From: Solobacterium sp.
GTDB taxonomy: Bacteria > Bacillota_I > Bacilli_A > Erysipelotrichales > Erysipelotrichaceae
Direction of reading: 5' to 3'
NCBI GenBank assembly: GCA_017514645.1
Contig: JAFWJP010000102.1
Span: forward strand, 1 to 21,083
DNA: 21,083 nucleotides
The stretch's first letter is position 1, and the number at the start of each line of letters is the position of its first letter. A model generated the notes under the pieces. It was not told the origin of the DNA. It was given only the letters and a program-made list of their open reading frames with translations, and made no database searches. Below are positions 1 to 7,172 of the stretch, in pieces. The position numbers and the translations under genes are program-made.

Positions 1-2
1 AG

Positions 3-86
3 ATCGCCGTAAAGCTGCAGGCCCAGAAACGCCTGGAACGCATCGGATCCCGGAAGACCGGAAGCTGGAAGGTCTACAGGTTCTGA
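3..86 (+). CDS. C-terminal tail of an unidentified gene (partial, left edge)
   Basis: A reading frame open from the left edge ends in TGA at 84-86. It codes for about 27 residues, very basic, ending in SRKTGSWKVYRF. The product is not recognised. It is called as a real gene end mainly because a strong T-tailed hairpin follows 14 bases later, where a plus-strand terminator is expected. Frame 2 is also open here, to a TGA at about 95, so the choice of frame is tentative. Confidence 0.35.
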   Translation: MAVKLQAQKRLERIGSRKTGSWKVYRF

Positions 87-100
87 ATCCCGTATGATCA

Positions 101-137
101 AACAGCTCTCTTCGCTTGCGGAAGAGAGCTGTTTTTA
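101..137 (+). terminator. Rho-independent terminator between convergent genes
   Basis: A perfect 11-bp stem (103-113 with 121-131) encloses a 7-base loop and is followed by TTTTT. It ends the plus-strand gene at the left edge. The adenine deaminase gene converges on it from the right and could use the same hairpin, though only about three Ts follow on the minus strand. Confidence 0.85.
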
Positions 138-143
138 TTGTAC

Positions 144-1874
144 TCAGCTGATTTCTTCGTACAGAGCAGGCTGTACGAATGTTTCGGTATTCAGATATCC
201 CCGGTCTGTCAGTTTCAGCGCTGAGACACAGGTCAGGGACAGCAGGCAGAAGTTCATGATGTTGTTGATGTGTTCATAGCCCTGCTCATTGAAGGCTTTG
301 CGGACATTGTCGAATTCCTCTGCTGTCTTCTGCACGGATTTCCGGGTGAGCAGTCCGGCGATCGGCAGGGCGATCTCCCCGCTGATCTGTCCGTCCAGCG
401 CAGCCGTAATGCCGCCCTGCAGCTCAATGACCCGGTTGACGGCCGTCATCATGTCTGTTTCGTTGTTTCCCATCACGATGAGATCATGGGAATCATGCGC
501 ATAGCTGGATGCACAGGCACCCTGTTTGATACCGGAGCCGCAGGAGAACCCGTACGCAATGTGGTTGTCCCTCCCGTGCCGTTCGACCACCATGACCAGC
601 TGACAGCCTGATTCCTTCCACTGCAGCTTATGGTCCTTGATCTGCATCGGAACGAAGACTTCCTCCGTACGGTTGGACCCCGGCAGGATCTTCATGACCC
701 GGACGTTGACAGTCCTGTCCTCTCCGTCCGCAGGGACTGTAAAATCATCCAGGACAAGTTTCCGGCTGTGCACCGTATCCTCAAACAGTCCTCCGAGTGT
801 ATATGTTTCCTTTTCCTTCTCCGGTTCGTTGATATCGTAGATACAGGATCCCTTTTTGTAGGTCTGTACGATATGCAGCGTATCCAGATCATCCAGCAGA
901 ACAAAGTCCGCAAGTCTTCCCGGCGCGATAACCCCTCTGTCGAGAAGGTTCATCCGTCTAGCCGGTGTATATGTCGTGCAGTACACTGCATATTCCGGTT
1001 TCATGCCGAAACCGATGGCCTTGCGCATGACCGCGTCCACGTGTCCTTTCCGGCAAAGAATATCCGGGAAGGTATCATCCGTCACAAAGCTGAAATACTC
1101 ATACAGCTGATTCTTGCACACATAGTCAATGACTTCCTGCGTGACCATGACGTCCTGCAGCTGAACGAACATACCGTTCTCAAAGCGCTGTTTCAGTTCC
1201 TCAACACTGTGTGTACAGTGATCGCTCTGGATCCCGCGGAAAAGGAACTTCGCCAGATCGGCATCTACCAGTTCCGGGCAGTGTCCTTCCAGCGGATACA
1301 CTGGTTCCTGCTCATGAATGCAGTCGATGAACTTTCCGACTTCGGAATCGTTTTCTTCAATGATCTCCCGGAAGTTCATGACTTCTCCGAGACAGATGAC
1401 ATTCTCTGCCTGTTTCAGTTCCAGCATGTCTTCACAGGTGATTGTTCCGCCGCTGGTTTCGTATTGTCTGCCCATGATCGGTACATTGCTGGGAATGGCA
1501 TAATAGCAGTCATAGGGACTCTGTCTGCCGGAGGCGATCATCGCCAGGATCCCGTCCTTTCCGCAGACATTGGCGATCTCATGCGGCTCAGAGACGATCG
1601 TTGTCAGACCATTGCGGGCTGTGTATTCACAGAACGCTTCCGGTGTTACCAGCGAACTTTCAATGTGCATATGTATATCAATCAGACCGGGAATCATGTA
1701 GTTCCCTTTCCCGTCGATCTCCGCTTCCGCCGTGATCTCTCCGCTGCGCTTCCGGTCGATATACAGGAATTTACCATCCTTGATATAGACATCCGCAGAG
1801 AAGAATGTCTTGAAATAACTGTTGAATACGTTGACGTTCCGGACACAGATATCCGCGTGGTTCAGACCCTTCAT
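144..1874 (-). CDS. ade: Adenine deaminase
   Basis: The product is 576 aa, normal for the family, and hydrolyses adenine to hypoxanthine and ammonia in the cytosol (purine salvage). The amidohydrolase metal motif DIHMHIESS gives H68 and H70. EPHEIANV lies at 96-103, LGEVMN with a candidate metal-bridging E164 at 162-167, GHCP with H198, SDH with H219, and FVTDD with D266/D267. The LDRGVIAPGRLADFVLLDDL segment (311-330) returns to the beta-sandwich part, and the C-terminal 200 residues match the adenine deaminase C-terminal domain, including an ISGEIALPIAGLL segment. The start is fixed by AAGGAG seven to eight bases before ATG. An extended -10 lies just upstream, beyond the terminator of the next gene, so it is probably its own transcription unit. 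No purine riboswitch was seen in the very short leader. The residue after SDH is C rather than the usual E, which suggests a divergent subclade. Confidence 0.93.
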   Translation of the reverse strand: MKGLNHADICVRNVNVFNSYFKTFFSADVYIKDGKFLYIDRKRSGEITAEAEIDGKGNYMIPGLIDIHMHIESSLVTPEAFCEYTARNGLTTIVSEPHEIANVCGKDGILAMIASGRQSPYDCYYAIPSNVPIMGRQYETSGGTITCEDMLELKQAENVICLGEVMNFREIIEENDSEVGKFIDCIHEQEPVYPLEGHCPELVDADLAKFLFRGIQSDHCTHSVEELKQRFENGMFVQLQDVMVTQEVIDYVCKNQLYEYFSFVTDDTFPDILCRKGHVDAVMRKAIGFGMKPEYAVYCTTYTPARRMNLLDRGVIAPGRLADFVLLDDLDTLHIVQTYKKGSCIYDINEPEKEKETYTLGGLFEDTVHSRKLVLDDFTVPADGEDRTVNVRVMKILPGSNRTEEVFVPMQIKDHKLQWKESGCQLVMVVERHGRDNHIAYGFSCGSGIKQGACASSYAHDSHDLIVMGNNETDMMTAVNRVIELQGGITAALDGQISGEIALPIAGLLTRKSVQKTAEEFDNVRKAFNEQGYEHINNIMNFCLLSLTCVSALKLTDRGYLNTETFVQPALYEEIS

Positions 1875-1898
1875 GGCTTTCTCCTTCCGTACACTATG

Positions 1899-1907
1899 AT
1901 TCTATCA
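1899..1907 (-). promoter_or_regulatory. Extended -10 promoter of ade
   Basis: On the minus strand TGATAGAAT (TG-N-TAGAAT) lies about 25 bases before the ATG and just after the T-run of the upstream terminator. There is no recognisable -35, which fits an extended -10 promoter. Confidence 0.45.
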
Positions 1908-1931
1908 AAAAACCCGGAGAAATATCCGGGT
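1907..1931 (-). terminator. Terminator of the XRE membrane regulator
   Basis: The 6-bp stem CCCGGA/TCCGGG (1913-1918, 1925-1930) has a 6-base loop and is followed on the minus strand by six Ts (1912-1907). It separates the regulator from ade. Confidence 0.75.
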
Positions 1932-1953
1932 ACGGATGCCTGCAATTATCATT

Positions 1954-2679
1954 TCAGGGCAATCGGTATTTCAGCCAGCAGACGATCAGGAAAACCAGCG
2001 GAACTGCCGTCAGATACAGCGCGTTGTACGGGTGTTCCGTGATGAGCCCGTTCAGTGTACCGATCACAATCCCCGACAACAGGATCAGCAGCGGATGTCC
2101 GAGGATCAGCAGATGGTACTGTGACAGGATCTCCCGCAGCTCCGGCACCATTCCTGCCCGGAGAAGATACAGCGCTGCCGCAAACACGATGAATATGCAC
2201 AGATACAGGATCCATGCTGCCCGGATCAGGATCCGCAGACTGCCGGCAGCCTGCATTTTCTTCGCTGTACGGATTCCTGCCAGAGAACCGAGGATCAGGC
2301 AGGAAGCGGAAACGATGTACGGGATCATTGCCCGGATGCCGATGATGTACTCCGGCAGAATGATAAACTGCATCCGGTAATACTCCTGAAGAATGAACAG
2401 ATACCGGTACAGAACAAAACCGCAGATCATCAGCGTAACGAGAGCGATCCAGTACCAGCGGGTACCAGGAACATCCCGCACGGAACCGTTCAGAACCTCA
2501 TTCATATCCAGTTCCAGGATCTCTGCCAGTTTCTGCAGTGTTTCAAGATCCGGTTCCGACTTCCCGTTCTCATAGTTTGATATGGTCTGCCGGGTCACAT
2601 GAAGCTGTTCTGCCAGGGTATCCTGGGTCATTTTCTTCTGTATTCTCGCGTCTCTGATGAAAGCCCCCAAGTGTTTCAT
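1954..2679 (-). CDS. XRE-family regulator with a membrane domain
   Basis: A 241-aa protein. Residues 1-66 form a Cro/C1-type helix-turn-helix beginning MKHLGAFIRDARIQKKMTQ, with the TRQTISNYENGKSEPDLETL recognition region. The rest is hydrophobic, with about five predicted helices near 75-97, 112-135, 150-173, 188-212 and 220-237. It therefore looks like a DNA-binding protein anchored in the membrane. The start was placed at this ATG rather than 18 codons upstream because the HTH family begins at this point and GGAAG precedes it. It diverges from the DUF554 gene (134 bases between them) and has its own terminator. The signal and targets are unknown; nearby genes or its own promoter are plausible targets, by inference. 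Confidence 0.85.
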   Translation of the reverse strand: MKHLGAFIRDARIQKKMTQDTLAEQLHVTRQTISNYENGKSEPDLETLQKLAEILELDMNEVLNGSVRDVPGTRWYWIALVTLMICGFVLYRYLFILQEYYRMQFIILPEYIIGIRAMIPYIVSASCLILGSLAGIRTAKKMQAAGSLRILIRAAWILYLCIFIVFAAALYLLRAGMVPELREILSQYHLLILGHPLLILLSGIVIGTLNGLITEHPYNALYLTAVPLVFLIVCWLKYRLP

Positions 2680-2782
2680 ACTTCTTCCGGTCCTTCCTGT
2701 CTCTATTGTCAACGGCATTCCCCGGAAAGTCACGCAAAGAATCCTTGCGCTGATGATTTCACCGGAAAAACGGAGGGACCGG

Positions 2783-2791
2783 TGCTATCAT
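2783..2791 (+). promoter_or_regulatory. Extended -10 promoter of the DUF554 gene
   Basis: TGCTATCAT (TG-N-TATCAT) lies about 23 bases before the ATG, with no -35 match at the usual distance. A GGAG SD follows at 2803-2806. Confidence 0.45.
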
Positions 2792-2813
2792 ATTCGTATA
2801 TCGGAGAATTGTT

Positions 2814-3509
2814 ATGCTTGGTGTTATTGTCAATACGCTTGCGGTCATCTTCGGTTCCCTGATCGGAATCGTTGTCAAGCGCGGGATCAGTGATTCCCTA
2901 TCAGATGCGGTCATGAAAGCGCTGGGTCTCTGTACCATTGTCATTGGTATTTCCGGTGCGGTATCCGGAGGGGATCCGCTTGTGATGATCCTGTCCATGA
3001 CAGCCGGTGTGATCGTCGGCACCATGCTGGATATCGACGGTCACATGAACCGTTTCAGCACCTTTCTGGAACAGCGTCTTCATGCCGGGGAAGGATCCGG
3101 TTTCTCCCAGGGATTCCTTTCCGCAACACTGTTCGCCTGTATCGGTGCAATGGCAATCGTCGGCAGTTTCAATGCCGGACTGACCGGTGATTACGAGATC
3201 CTGTTCACCAAGTCTATCCTGGACTTCATCACCTGTGTGATGCTGGCAGGCGCCATGGGCGTCGGTGTTCTGTTTGCGGCGGTACCGCTGTTTCTCTATC
3301 AGGGAACTCTGGTTCTGCTTTCGCATCTTCTGCAGAATGTCCTGACCGATCAAGGACTGATCAACCAGATCAATGTCGTCGGCAGCCTGATGATCATCGC
3401 CATCGGCCTCAACATTCTCGGCATCACAAAGATCAAGGTCGCGGATCTTCTGCCGGCCCTGCTGTTTGTACCGCTTATGTATGCACTGATCGGTTATCTG
3501 CCGGTCTGA
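2814..3509 (+). CDS. DUF554 family integral membrane protein
   Basis: A 231-aa, very hydrophobic protein with about seven helices. It opens with MLGVIVNTLAVIFGSLIGIV and contains the family-typical CTIVIGISGA, GSFNAGL and ILGITKIKVADLLPALL segments. This matches the DUF554 (YdfK/YqgA-like) family, a widespread group of inner membrane proteins whose function is unknown; a transport role is only a guess. GGAG seven bases before ATG supports the start. It is divergent from the XRE regulator and followed by a weak hairpin and then the MATE gene on the same strand, 70 bases away. Confidence 0.88.
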   Translation: MLGVIVNTLAVIFGSLIGIVVKRGISDSLSDAVMKALGLCTIVIGISGAVSGGDPLVMILSMTAGVIVGTMLDIDGHMNRFSTFLEQRLHAGEGSGFSQGFLSATLFACIGAMAIVGSFNAGLTGDYEILFTKSILDFITCVMLAGAMGVGVLFAAVPLFLYQGTLVLLSHLLQNVLTDQGLINQINVVGSLMIIAIGLNILGITKIKVADLLPALLFVPLMYALIGYLPV

Positions 3510-3522
3510 ACAGATTCATCCG

Positions 3523-3552
3523 CAGGTCGTCATTCCAGCACCTGTGTTTTTT
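3523..3552 (+). terminator. Weak hairpin plus T-run after the DUF554 gene
   Basis: CAGGT (3523-3527) can pair with ACCTG (3540-3544) across a 12-base loop, followed by TG and six Ts. The stem is short, so it is probably only a partial terminator and read-through into the MATE gene is likely. Confidence 0.35.
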
Positions 3553-3579
3553 ACATAATAATAAAAAGAGAACTGTTAT

Positions 3580-5079
3580 ATGAACGCAGACAGACAAATG
3601 ACCGCAAAGCTGATGTTCCGGCTGCTGCCGGTACAGGTTTTGATTGCGGCATCCGGGGCAGTCAACGGTATCATCACCGGTCTTTTTGCCAGCAATTCCC
3701 TGGGTGAACAAGCAATGAGCGCTGTCGGTCTGTATAACCCCATTCAGATGTTCATCGGCGCTCTCAGTACACTGCTGGTCGGCGGTGCAGCGATCCTCTG
3801 CGGACAGTACATGGGAAGAAACATGCAGCAGCGCACCCAGGAGATCTTTTCCCTGGATATCCTGGCTGCAGCACTGACCGGAATCATTCTGACTGCTGTA
3901 CTGACACTGGCCGGATTATTTACGTCCTGCCGTTTCTTTGCCAGGGATGTGCTTCTGCAGCCGGGCTTCCGCCGGTATCTTCTCGGACAGGTCATCGGCA
4001 TCCTGCCGCTGATCCTCGGCAATCAGTTCGCTGTATTTCTTTCCCTGGAAAACAAAACCGGACGTACCACCTTTGCCAGTCTGGTCTGCATTGTCTGCAA
4101 TACGGTTCTGAATTATCTTTTCCTCTATGTGCTGAAACTGGAAGTGTTCGGCCTGGGCCTGGCATCATCCCTCAGCATGTGGGTCTTCCTGATCCTGGAG
4201 GCACAGCATTTCTTCAGCGGGAAATCTTCCTTCCGTCTGCGGTTCGCCCGCCCGTCCGGAAATGACAGTGCTGTTCTGCTGAAGACCGGTTTTCCCGGAG
4301 CAATCAACTACGGGTACCAGGCACTGCGCGGTATGCTGGTCAACAATCTGCTGCTGACATATGCCGGTCATGCCGGTGTATCAGCGTTTGCGGCGGTCAA
4401 TTCCCTGCTGGGACTGTTCTGGGCGATTCCCGGCGGAATGCTGGCGGTATCGCGGATGCTGATGAATATCAGTATCGGCGAGGAGGACCGCAGAACGCTT
4501 GCCGATATCATGCGTACTGCAATGTACCGCTTTGTACCGCTCATGTTTGCAGTTTCCCTGTGCCTGGCGTTCCTCGCTGCTCCGATGACCCGGCTGTTTT
4601 TCCGGGATGTACAGGATCCCGTGTACATCGATACACTGCTGGGATTCCGGATCCTGCCCTTCTGCATGCCTCTGAGCATCATCTGCATGCACTTTGCCTG
4701 CTACGGCCAGTCGTCGGGAAAACACGTCCTTGTGCATCTGCTTGCCTTGCTGGACGGTGTTGTCTGCGTTGCTGGATTCTCGGCGCTCCTCATGCCGAAG
4801 ACCGGAATCAGCGGTGTGTATTATGCCAATATCCTGAACGGCATCACAACAACGCTGGTGATCCTCTGCTGCTCGGTCATCAAAGGAAAAAAGTTCCCCC
4901 GCAGCATGGAGGAACTGATGGTGATTCCTGCTTCCTTCGGAGTACCGGAAGAAGACCGTATGAATCTGTCCCTGCGTACACTGGAGGAAGTATCTTCCGT
5001 ATCGGAACAGATACAGGATTTCTGCAGCCGGAAAGGTCTCGATGAAAAGCGTTCCCTCTATGCCGGTCTGTTCCTGTAG
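3580..5079 (+). CDS. MATE-type transporter, N-terminal part of a MATE-HATPase fusion cut by an amber codon
   Basis: This 499-residue frame holds a full MATE/MOP-superfamily transporter: about twelve hydrophobic helices between residues 10 and 440, with the NSLGEQAMSAVGLYNPIQMF region after helix 1 and GGAAILCGQYMGRN in the loop after helix 2. It probably exports small molecules using an ion gradient; the substrate is unknown. After the last helix the protein continues as a soluble linker (about 445-499) that does not end naturally. The frame is cut by TAG at 5077-5079 (codon 500) and continues open into an HATPase domain. The SD is poor (AAAGAGA), and the ATG was chosen because it starts just before the first helix. 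Other genes here end in TAG (at 13877, 14486 and 19605), so a global reassignment of TAG is unlikely. Confidence 0.85.
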   Translation: MNADRQMTAKLMFRLLPVQVLIAASGAVNGIITGLFASNSLGEQAMSAVGLYNPIQMFIGALSTLLVGGAAILCGQYMGRNMQQRTQEIFSLDILAAALTGIILTAVLTLAGLFTSCRFFARDVLLQPGFRRYLLGQVIGILPLILGNQFAVFLSLENKTGRTTFASLVCIVCNTVLNYLFLYVLKLEVFGLGLASSLSMWVFLILEAQHFFSGKSSFRLRFARPSGNDSAVLLKTGFPGAINYGYQALRGMLVNNLLLTYAGHAGVSAFAAVNSLLGLFWAIPGGMLAVSRMLMNISIGEEDRRTLADIMRTAMYRFVPLMFAVSLCLAFLAAPMTRLFFRDVQDPVYIDTLLGFRILPFCMPLSIICMHFACYGQSSGKHVLVHLLALLDGVVCVAGFSALLMPKTGISGVYYANILNGITTTLVILCCSVIKGKKFPRSMEELMVIPASFGVPEEDRMNLSLRTLEEVSSVSEQIQDFCSRKGLDEKRSLYAGLFL

Positions 5080-5082
5080 GAA

Positions 5083-5343
5083 ATGGCCGGCAATGTCATC
5101 GAGCACGGTTTCTCCAAGGACCGCAGAACACATACCGTCGACATCCGTACGGTATACAAAAACAACAGCGTCATTCTGCGCATCAAGGATGACTGTATCC
5201 CGTTTGATCCGCAGGAGCGCAGCAGGCTCACGAATCCGGAAGATCCGGCCGAAAACATCGGAATCCGGATGGTCTGGCAGATGGCCGAAGAGATTCAGTA
5301 CCGGAATATTCTCGGTCTCAATGTACTGACCATCCGCATCTGA
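5083..5343 (+). CDS. SpoIIAB-like HATPase domain, C-terminal part of the interrupted MATE fusion
   Basis: This is in the same frame as the MATE gene, immediately after TAG-GAA. The 86 residues carry the N-box of anti-sigma-type HATPases (EMAGNVIEHGF), a G1-like box (KDDCIPFDP) and a G2-like box (NIGIRMV), and end LNVLTIRI. From memory of the family, Bacillota have MATE proteins of about 590 aa that end in exactly this domain, usually reading EEMAGN. Here the first E is replaced by the stop, consistent with a single GAG-to-TAG change. The fragment could be a dead remnant, a read-through extension, or a separate protein restarted at the ATG two codons after the stop; AGGA lies there but only one base from the ATG. 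ATP binding is predicted; its partner is unknown. Confidence 0.6.
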   Translation: MAGNVIEHGFSKDRRTHTVDIRTVYKNNSVILRIKDDCIPFDPQERSRLTNPEDPAENIGIRMVWQMAEEIQYRNILGLNVLTIRI

Positions 5344-5350
5344 AACCGGA

Positions 5351-5983
5351 TCAGTAACCCAGGTCTTCGTTGATCAGCAGAATTTGGATCCTGCCTTCCG
5401 GCATGGATCTTTTTGTTACGACGAACTGATTGCACAGCGTCGCCGGCGTACTGCAGTGAACACAGTGTCCAAGCTGTGCACAGGGATTGGGACGGTTGAG
5501 GCGGATATTGTTGGCCGGGGCAGCGATATCCTCATTCCGGATGACTGCCTCCTCGATATTCCGTACCAGTTTGTTCGTTCCGGCTATGACGAACACCTGT
5601 CCCGGACCGTAGCACAAAGCCGCAACCCGGTTCCCCGTATTGTCCACGTTGTACAGATGCCCGTCGACTGTCAGGGCATTGGTGCTCATCAGATAACAAT
5701 CCGCTGTCAGCGACTGCAGAAACACCTTCCGCATATCATCCGTATGATAGCGGTCAAACACTGTATAGTCCGGATTCCCGGTCAGCCAGCCGATGATCCC
5801 GGTCTCCTTCAGCGTCTCCGAACCGCCGAATCCAATACTGGAACCGGCCGGGATCTGCTGTTTCAGATCGTTCAGAGCATCTTCCGCTGTTTCGTAGTAA
5901 TCTGCTGTAAAACCGTTGTCCCGCAGGTGCCTGATGCACTCTGCTGCAAGCTTTCTTCTTGCGTCACGTACATTCGGATCCAT
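5351..5983 (-). CDS. LUD-domain (lactate utilisation LutC/YkgG-like) protein
   Basis: A 210-aa LUD/DUF162 protein. The central fold carries IGFGGSETLKETGI (50-63), DCYLMSTNALTVDGHLYNVD (95-114) and GPGQVFVIAGTNKLVRN (126-142). Near the C-terminus four cysteines, C168, C174, C177 and C184, form the cluster seen in one LUD subfamily and could bind metal or an Fe-S centre (inference). LutB/LutA partners of the lactate oxidation complex are absent here, so the substrate is uncertain. The start was set at the second ATG: AGAGGT abuts the first ATG but lies six bases from the second. It converges on the MATE-HATPase gene with only 7 bases between stops, and it is divergent from desulfoferrodoxin. 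Confidence 0.85.
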   Translation of the reverse strand: MDPNVRDARRKLAAECIRHLRDNGFTADYYETAEDALNDLKQQIPAGSSIGFGGSETLKETGIIGWLTGNPDYTVFDRYHTDDMRKVFLQSLTADCYLMSTNALTVDGHLYNVDNTGNRVAALCYGPGQVFVIAGTNKLVRNIEEAVIRNEDIAAPANNIRLNRPNPCAQLGHCVHCSTPATLCNQFVVTKRSMPEGRIQILLINEDLGY

Positions 5984-6007
5984 TGTCATACCTCTGTTTC
6001 TGACCTC

Positions 6008-6016
6008 ATTGTAGCA
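6008..6016 (-). promoter_or_regulatory. Extended -10 promoter of the LUD gene
   Basis: On the minus strand TGCTACAAT (TG-N-TACAAT) lies about 25 bases before the chosen ATG. There is no good -35. Confidence 0.5.
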
Positions 6017-6031
6017 GAGCCACGGTTGCGA

Positions 6032-6060
6032 TTGATTAAAATCCGCAGAACACGCATAAT
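6032..6060 (+). promoter_or_regulatory. Candidate promoter of desulfoferrodoxin
   Basis: TTGATT (6032-6037), a 17-base spacer and CATAAT (6055-6060). The predicted start site falls at the AGGAGG SD, giving a very short leader. Confidence 0.4.
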
Positions 6061-6080
6061 GAAATCAGGAGGATTATGTT

Positions 6081-6458
6081 ATGAAGGCATTGAGAGTATT
6101 CAAGTGCAAAAAGTGCGGTAAGATGGTGATTCAGCTGAACAAAGCCGGCTGCCCGACCATGTGCTGCGGTGAAGAAATGGTGGAGCTGAAGGCCAACACA
6201 ACAGACGGTGCGACCGAAAAGCATGTACCGGCTGTTGTCAGGGAAGGTGACACGCTGAAGGTAACGGTAGGTTCGGTTGAACATCCGATGCTGGAAGAGC
6301 ACTTCATTCAGTGGATCGCAGTCGTGGAGGACGGAGGATTCCGTCTCACATATCTGAATCCGGGTGAGAAGCCTTACGCAGAATTCAAAGGCGTCGCTGA
6401 AGAAGCAGAAGTCTACGAATACTGCAATCTGCACGGTCTCTGGAAAACAACCGCATAA
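6081..6458 (+). CDS. dfx: Desulfoferrodoxin (two-iron superoxide reductase)
   Basis: A 125-aa cytosolic enzyme that reduces superoxide to hydrogen peroxide without making oxygen, typical of anaerobes. The N-terminal desulforedoxin domain has C9, C12, C28 and C29 (CKKC and CC) for iron centre I. The catalytic domain has E46-K47-H48, H68, H74, C115 and H118 (EKHVP, HPMLEEH, CNLHG) for the square-pyramidal iron centre II. These numbers agree with those recalled for Desulfovibrio Dfx. The length is normal and no key residue is missing. AGGAGG eight bases before the ATG fixes the start. It forms a single-gene unit with its own terminator, divergent from the LUD gene. A rubredoxin-type electron donor is not seen in the window. 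Confidence 0.95.
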   Translation: MKALRVFKCKKCGKMVIQLNKAGCPTMCCGEEMVELKANTTDGATEKHVPAVVREGDTLKVTVGSVEHPMLEEHFIQWIAVVEDGGFRLTYLNPGEKPYAEFKGVAEEAEVYEYCNLHGLWKTTA

Positions 6459-6475
6459 TTCATTCCGGGACAAAG

Positions 6476-6497
6476 AAGACGGGAAACCGTCTTTTTC
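6476..6497 (+). terminator. Terminator of desulfoferrodoxin
   Basis: A 7-bp stem AAGACGG/CCGTCTT with a GAAA tetraloop is followed by TTT-C. Confidence 0.8.
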
Positions 6498-6684
6498 TTA
6501 TGCATTAGACATTCTGATGCTTTTATTAGTTTTAATCGTTTTACTTATTATATGGCCAGGGATATATTGATGATGTCAATAGAGCTCATCGACAGATCAC
6601 AGGGTATACCGGGTGTTTTTACTCACACACATTTCTATTATCCGGTATTGCCGCAGGTTCCGTTCATGGGCTCGAAACTACAGC

Positions 6685-6704
6685 TGTACTGTTCGAACAG
6701 TACA
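6685..6704 (+). promoter_or_regulatory. Perfect 20-bp palindrome, candidate operator of the GNAT gene
   Basis: TGTACTGTTCGAACAGTACA is fully self-complementary. It overlaps a possible -10 box TACAAT (6701-6706), whose start site would fall at about 6713. It is not a Bacillus LexA box (GAAC-N4-GTTC), because the half-sites face the other way. The rest of the gap, 6498-6684, is AT-rich at its start and holds no convincing gene. Confidence 0.5.
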
Positions 6705-6713
6705 ATACAGTGG

Positions 6714-6739
6714 ATAAGCGGTCCCTGCGGGCCGCTTAT
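6714..6739 (+). other. 5'-leader hairpin before the GNAT gene
   Basis: An 11-bp stem (6714-6724 with 6729-6739, one G-U pair) with a 4-base loop ends five bases before the GGAGAT SD. No T-run follows, so it is not a simple terminator. If transcription starts near 6713 it would sit at the very 5' end of the mRNA, where it could protect the transcript or control translation. Confidence 0.5.
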
Positions 6740-6754
6740 TCATTGGAGATAGAT

Positions 6755-7123
6755 ATGTTCAGAAAATCAGCGCATCAGCCGTTGTTCGGCGGTACCCGCT
6801 ACGACTATTATGATCAGGGCCGGAAGCTCGGTTCTGTGGTATTTGAAAAACGCTTCGGCAAATCGGTCTACCTGTACGATGTAGAGATCGATGAGCCTTA
6901 CCGGAACCATGGCTACGGCACCAACATGATCAATGAAGCAGACAGTTTCACACAGTCGCTGTATCCGGATCTTCGCAAACTGACACTGCGGGTTCAGATC
7001 GACAACGAGATTGCCTACAGACTGTACACAAAGTGCAATTATCACATCACTGGACGCGGTACAGGTACGGTGACGATGGAAAAACCGTTTGCCAACGTAC
7101 TGTCGAAAGCCTACGCCCGCTGA
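6755..7123 (+). CDS. GNAT-family N-acetyltransferase
   Basis: A 122-aa single-domain protein of the Gcn5-related acetyltransferase fold. Motif A, with the acetyl-CoA pyrophosphate loop, is VEIDEPYRNHGYGTNMINEA, containing the R-x-x-G-x-G core RNHGYG. The later LTLRVQIDNEIAYRLYTKCN segment matches motif B (N...A..LY...F/Y). The substrate cannot be told from sequence. The start was chosen at the ATG with GGAGAT (6745-6750) upstream; the GTG at 6710 lies in front of the leader hairpin and is rejected. It is a single-gene unit with palindrome and hairpin upstream and a strong terminator downstream. Confidence 0.85.
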   Translation: MFRKSAHQPLFGGTRYDYYDQGRKLGSVVFEKRFGKSVYLYDVEIDEPYRNHGYGTNMINEADSFTQSLYPDLRKLTLRVQIDNEIAYRLYTKCNYHITGRGTGTVTMEKPFANVLSKAYAR

Positions 7124-7137
7124 TGATCAAACGTAAT

Positions 7138-7170
7138 ACACCGAGGTGATGTTCTCACCCCGGTGTTTTT
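7138..7170 (+). terminator. Terminator between the GNAT gene and iadA
   Basis: A 12-bp stem with one mismatch (7138-7149 with 7155-7166) and a 5-base loop is followed by TTTT. It serves the plus-strand GNAT gene. The same hairpin stands just after the iadA stop on the minus strand but has few Ts on that side. Confidence 0.8.
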
Positions 7171-7172
7171 CA

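Noticed and set aside
1875..1953. Purine riboswitch in front of ade
   Set aside because: The leader after the extended -10 is about 18 bases, too short for an aptamer; the only hairpin is the terminator of the gene upstream.
630..2042. Long plus-strand open frame of 470 codons opposite ade
   Set aside because: It lies antisense to a clear adenine deaminase gene, shows no family motifs, and is a mirror of that gene's codon bias. Similar antisense frames over the Gate, LUD, methyltransferase and MFS genes were rejected for the same reason.
3580..5343. Reassignment of TAG to an amino acid in this organism
   Set aside because: The genes ending at 13877, 14486 and 19605 use TAG as a normal stop at the expected ends of their proteins.
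6517..6570. A 17-codon, very hydrophobic micro-ORF (MLLLVLIVLLIIWPGIY), suggestive of a type I toxin-like peptide
   Set aside because: No SD, no fitting promoter, no charged C-terminus and no antisense RNA signal; AT-rich DNA easily gives such a frame by chance.
6685..6704. LexA/SOS box
   Set aside because: The Gram-positive box is GAAC-N4-GTTC and the proteobacterial box is CTGT-N8-ACAG; this site has GTTC-GAAC and a 4-base centre, so neither spacing fits.
6552..6752. 66-codon plus-strand frame upstream of the GNAT gene
   Set aside because: It runs through the palindrome and leader hairpin, has no SD, and its translation shows no domain.
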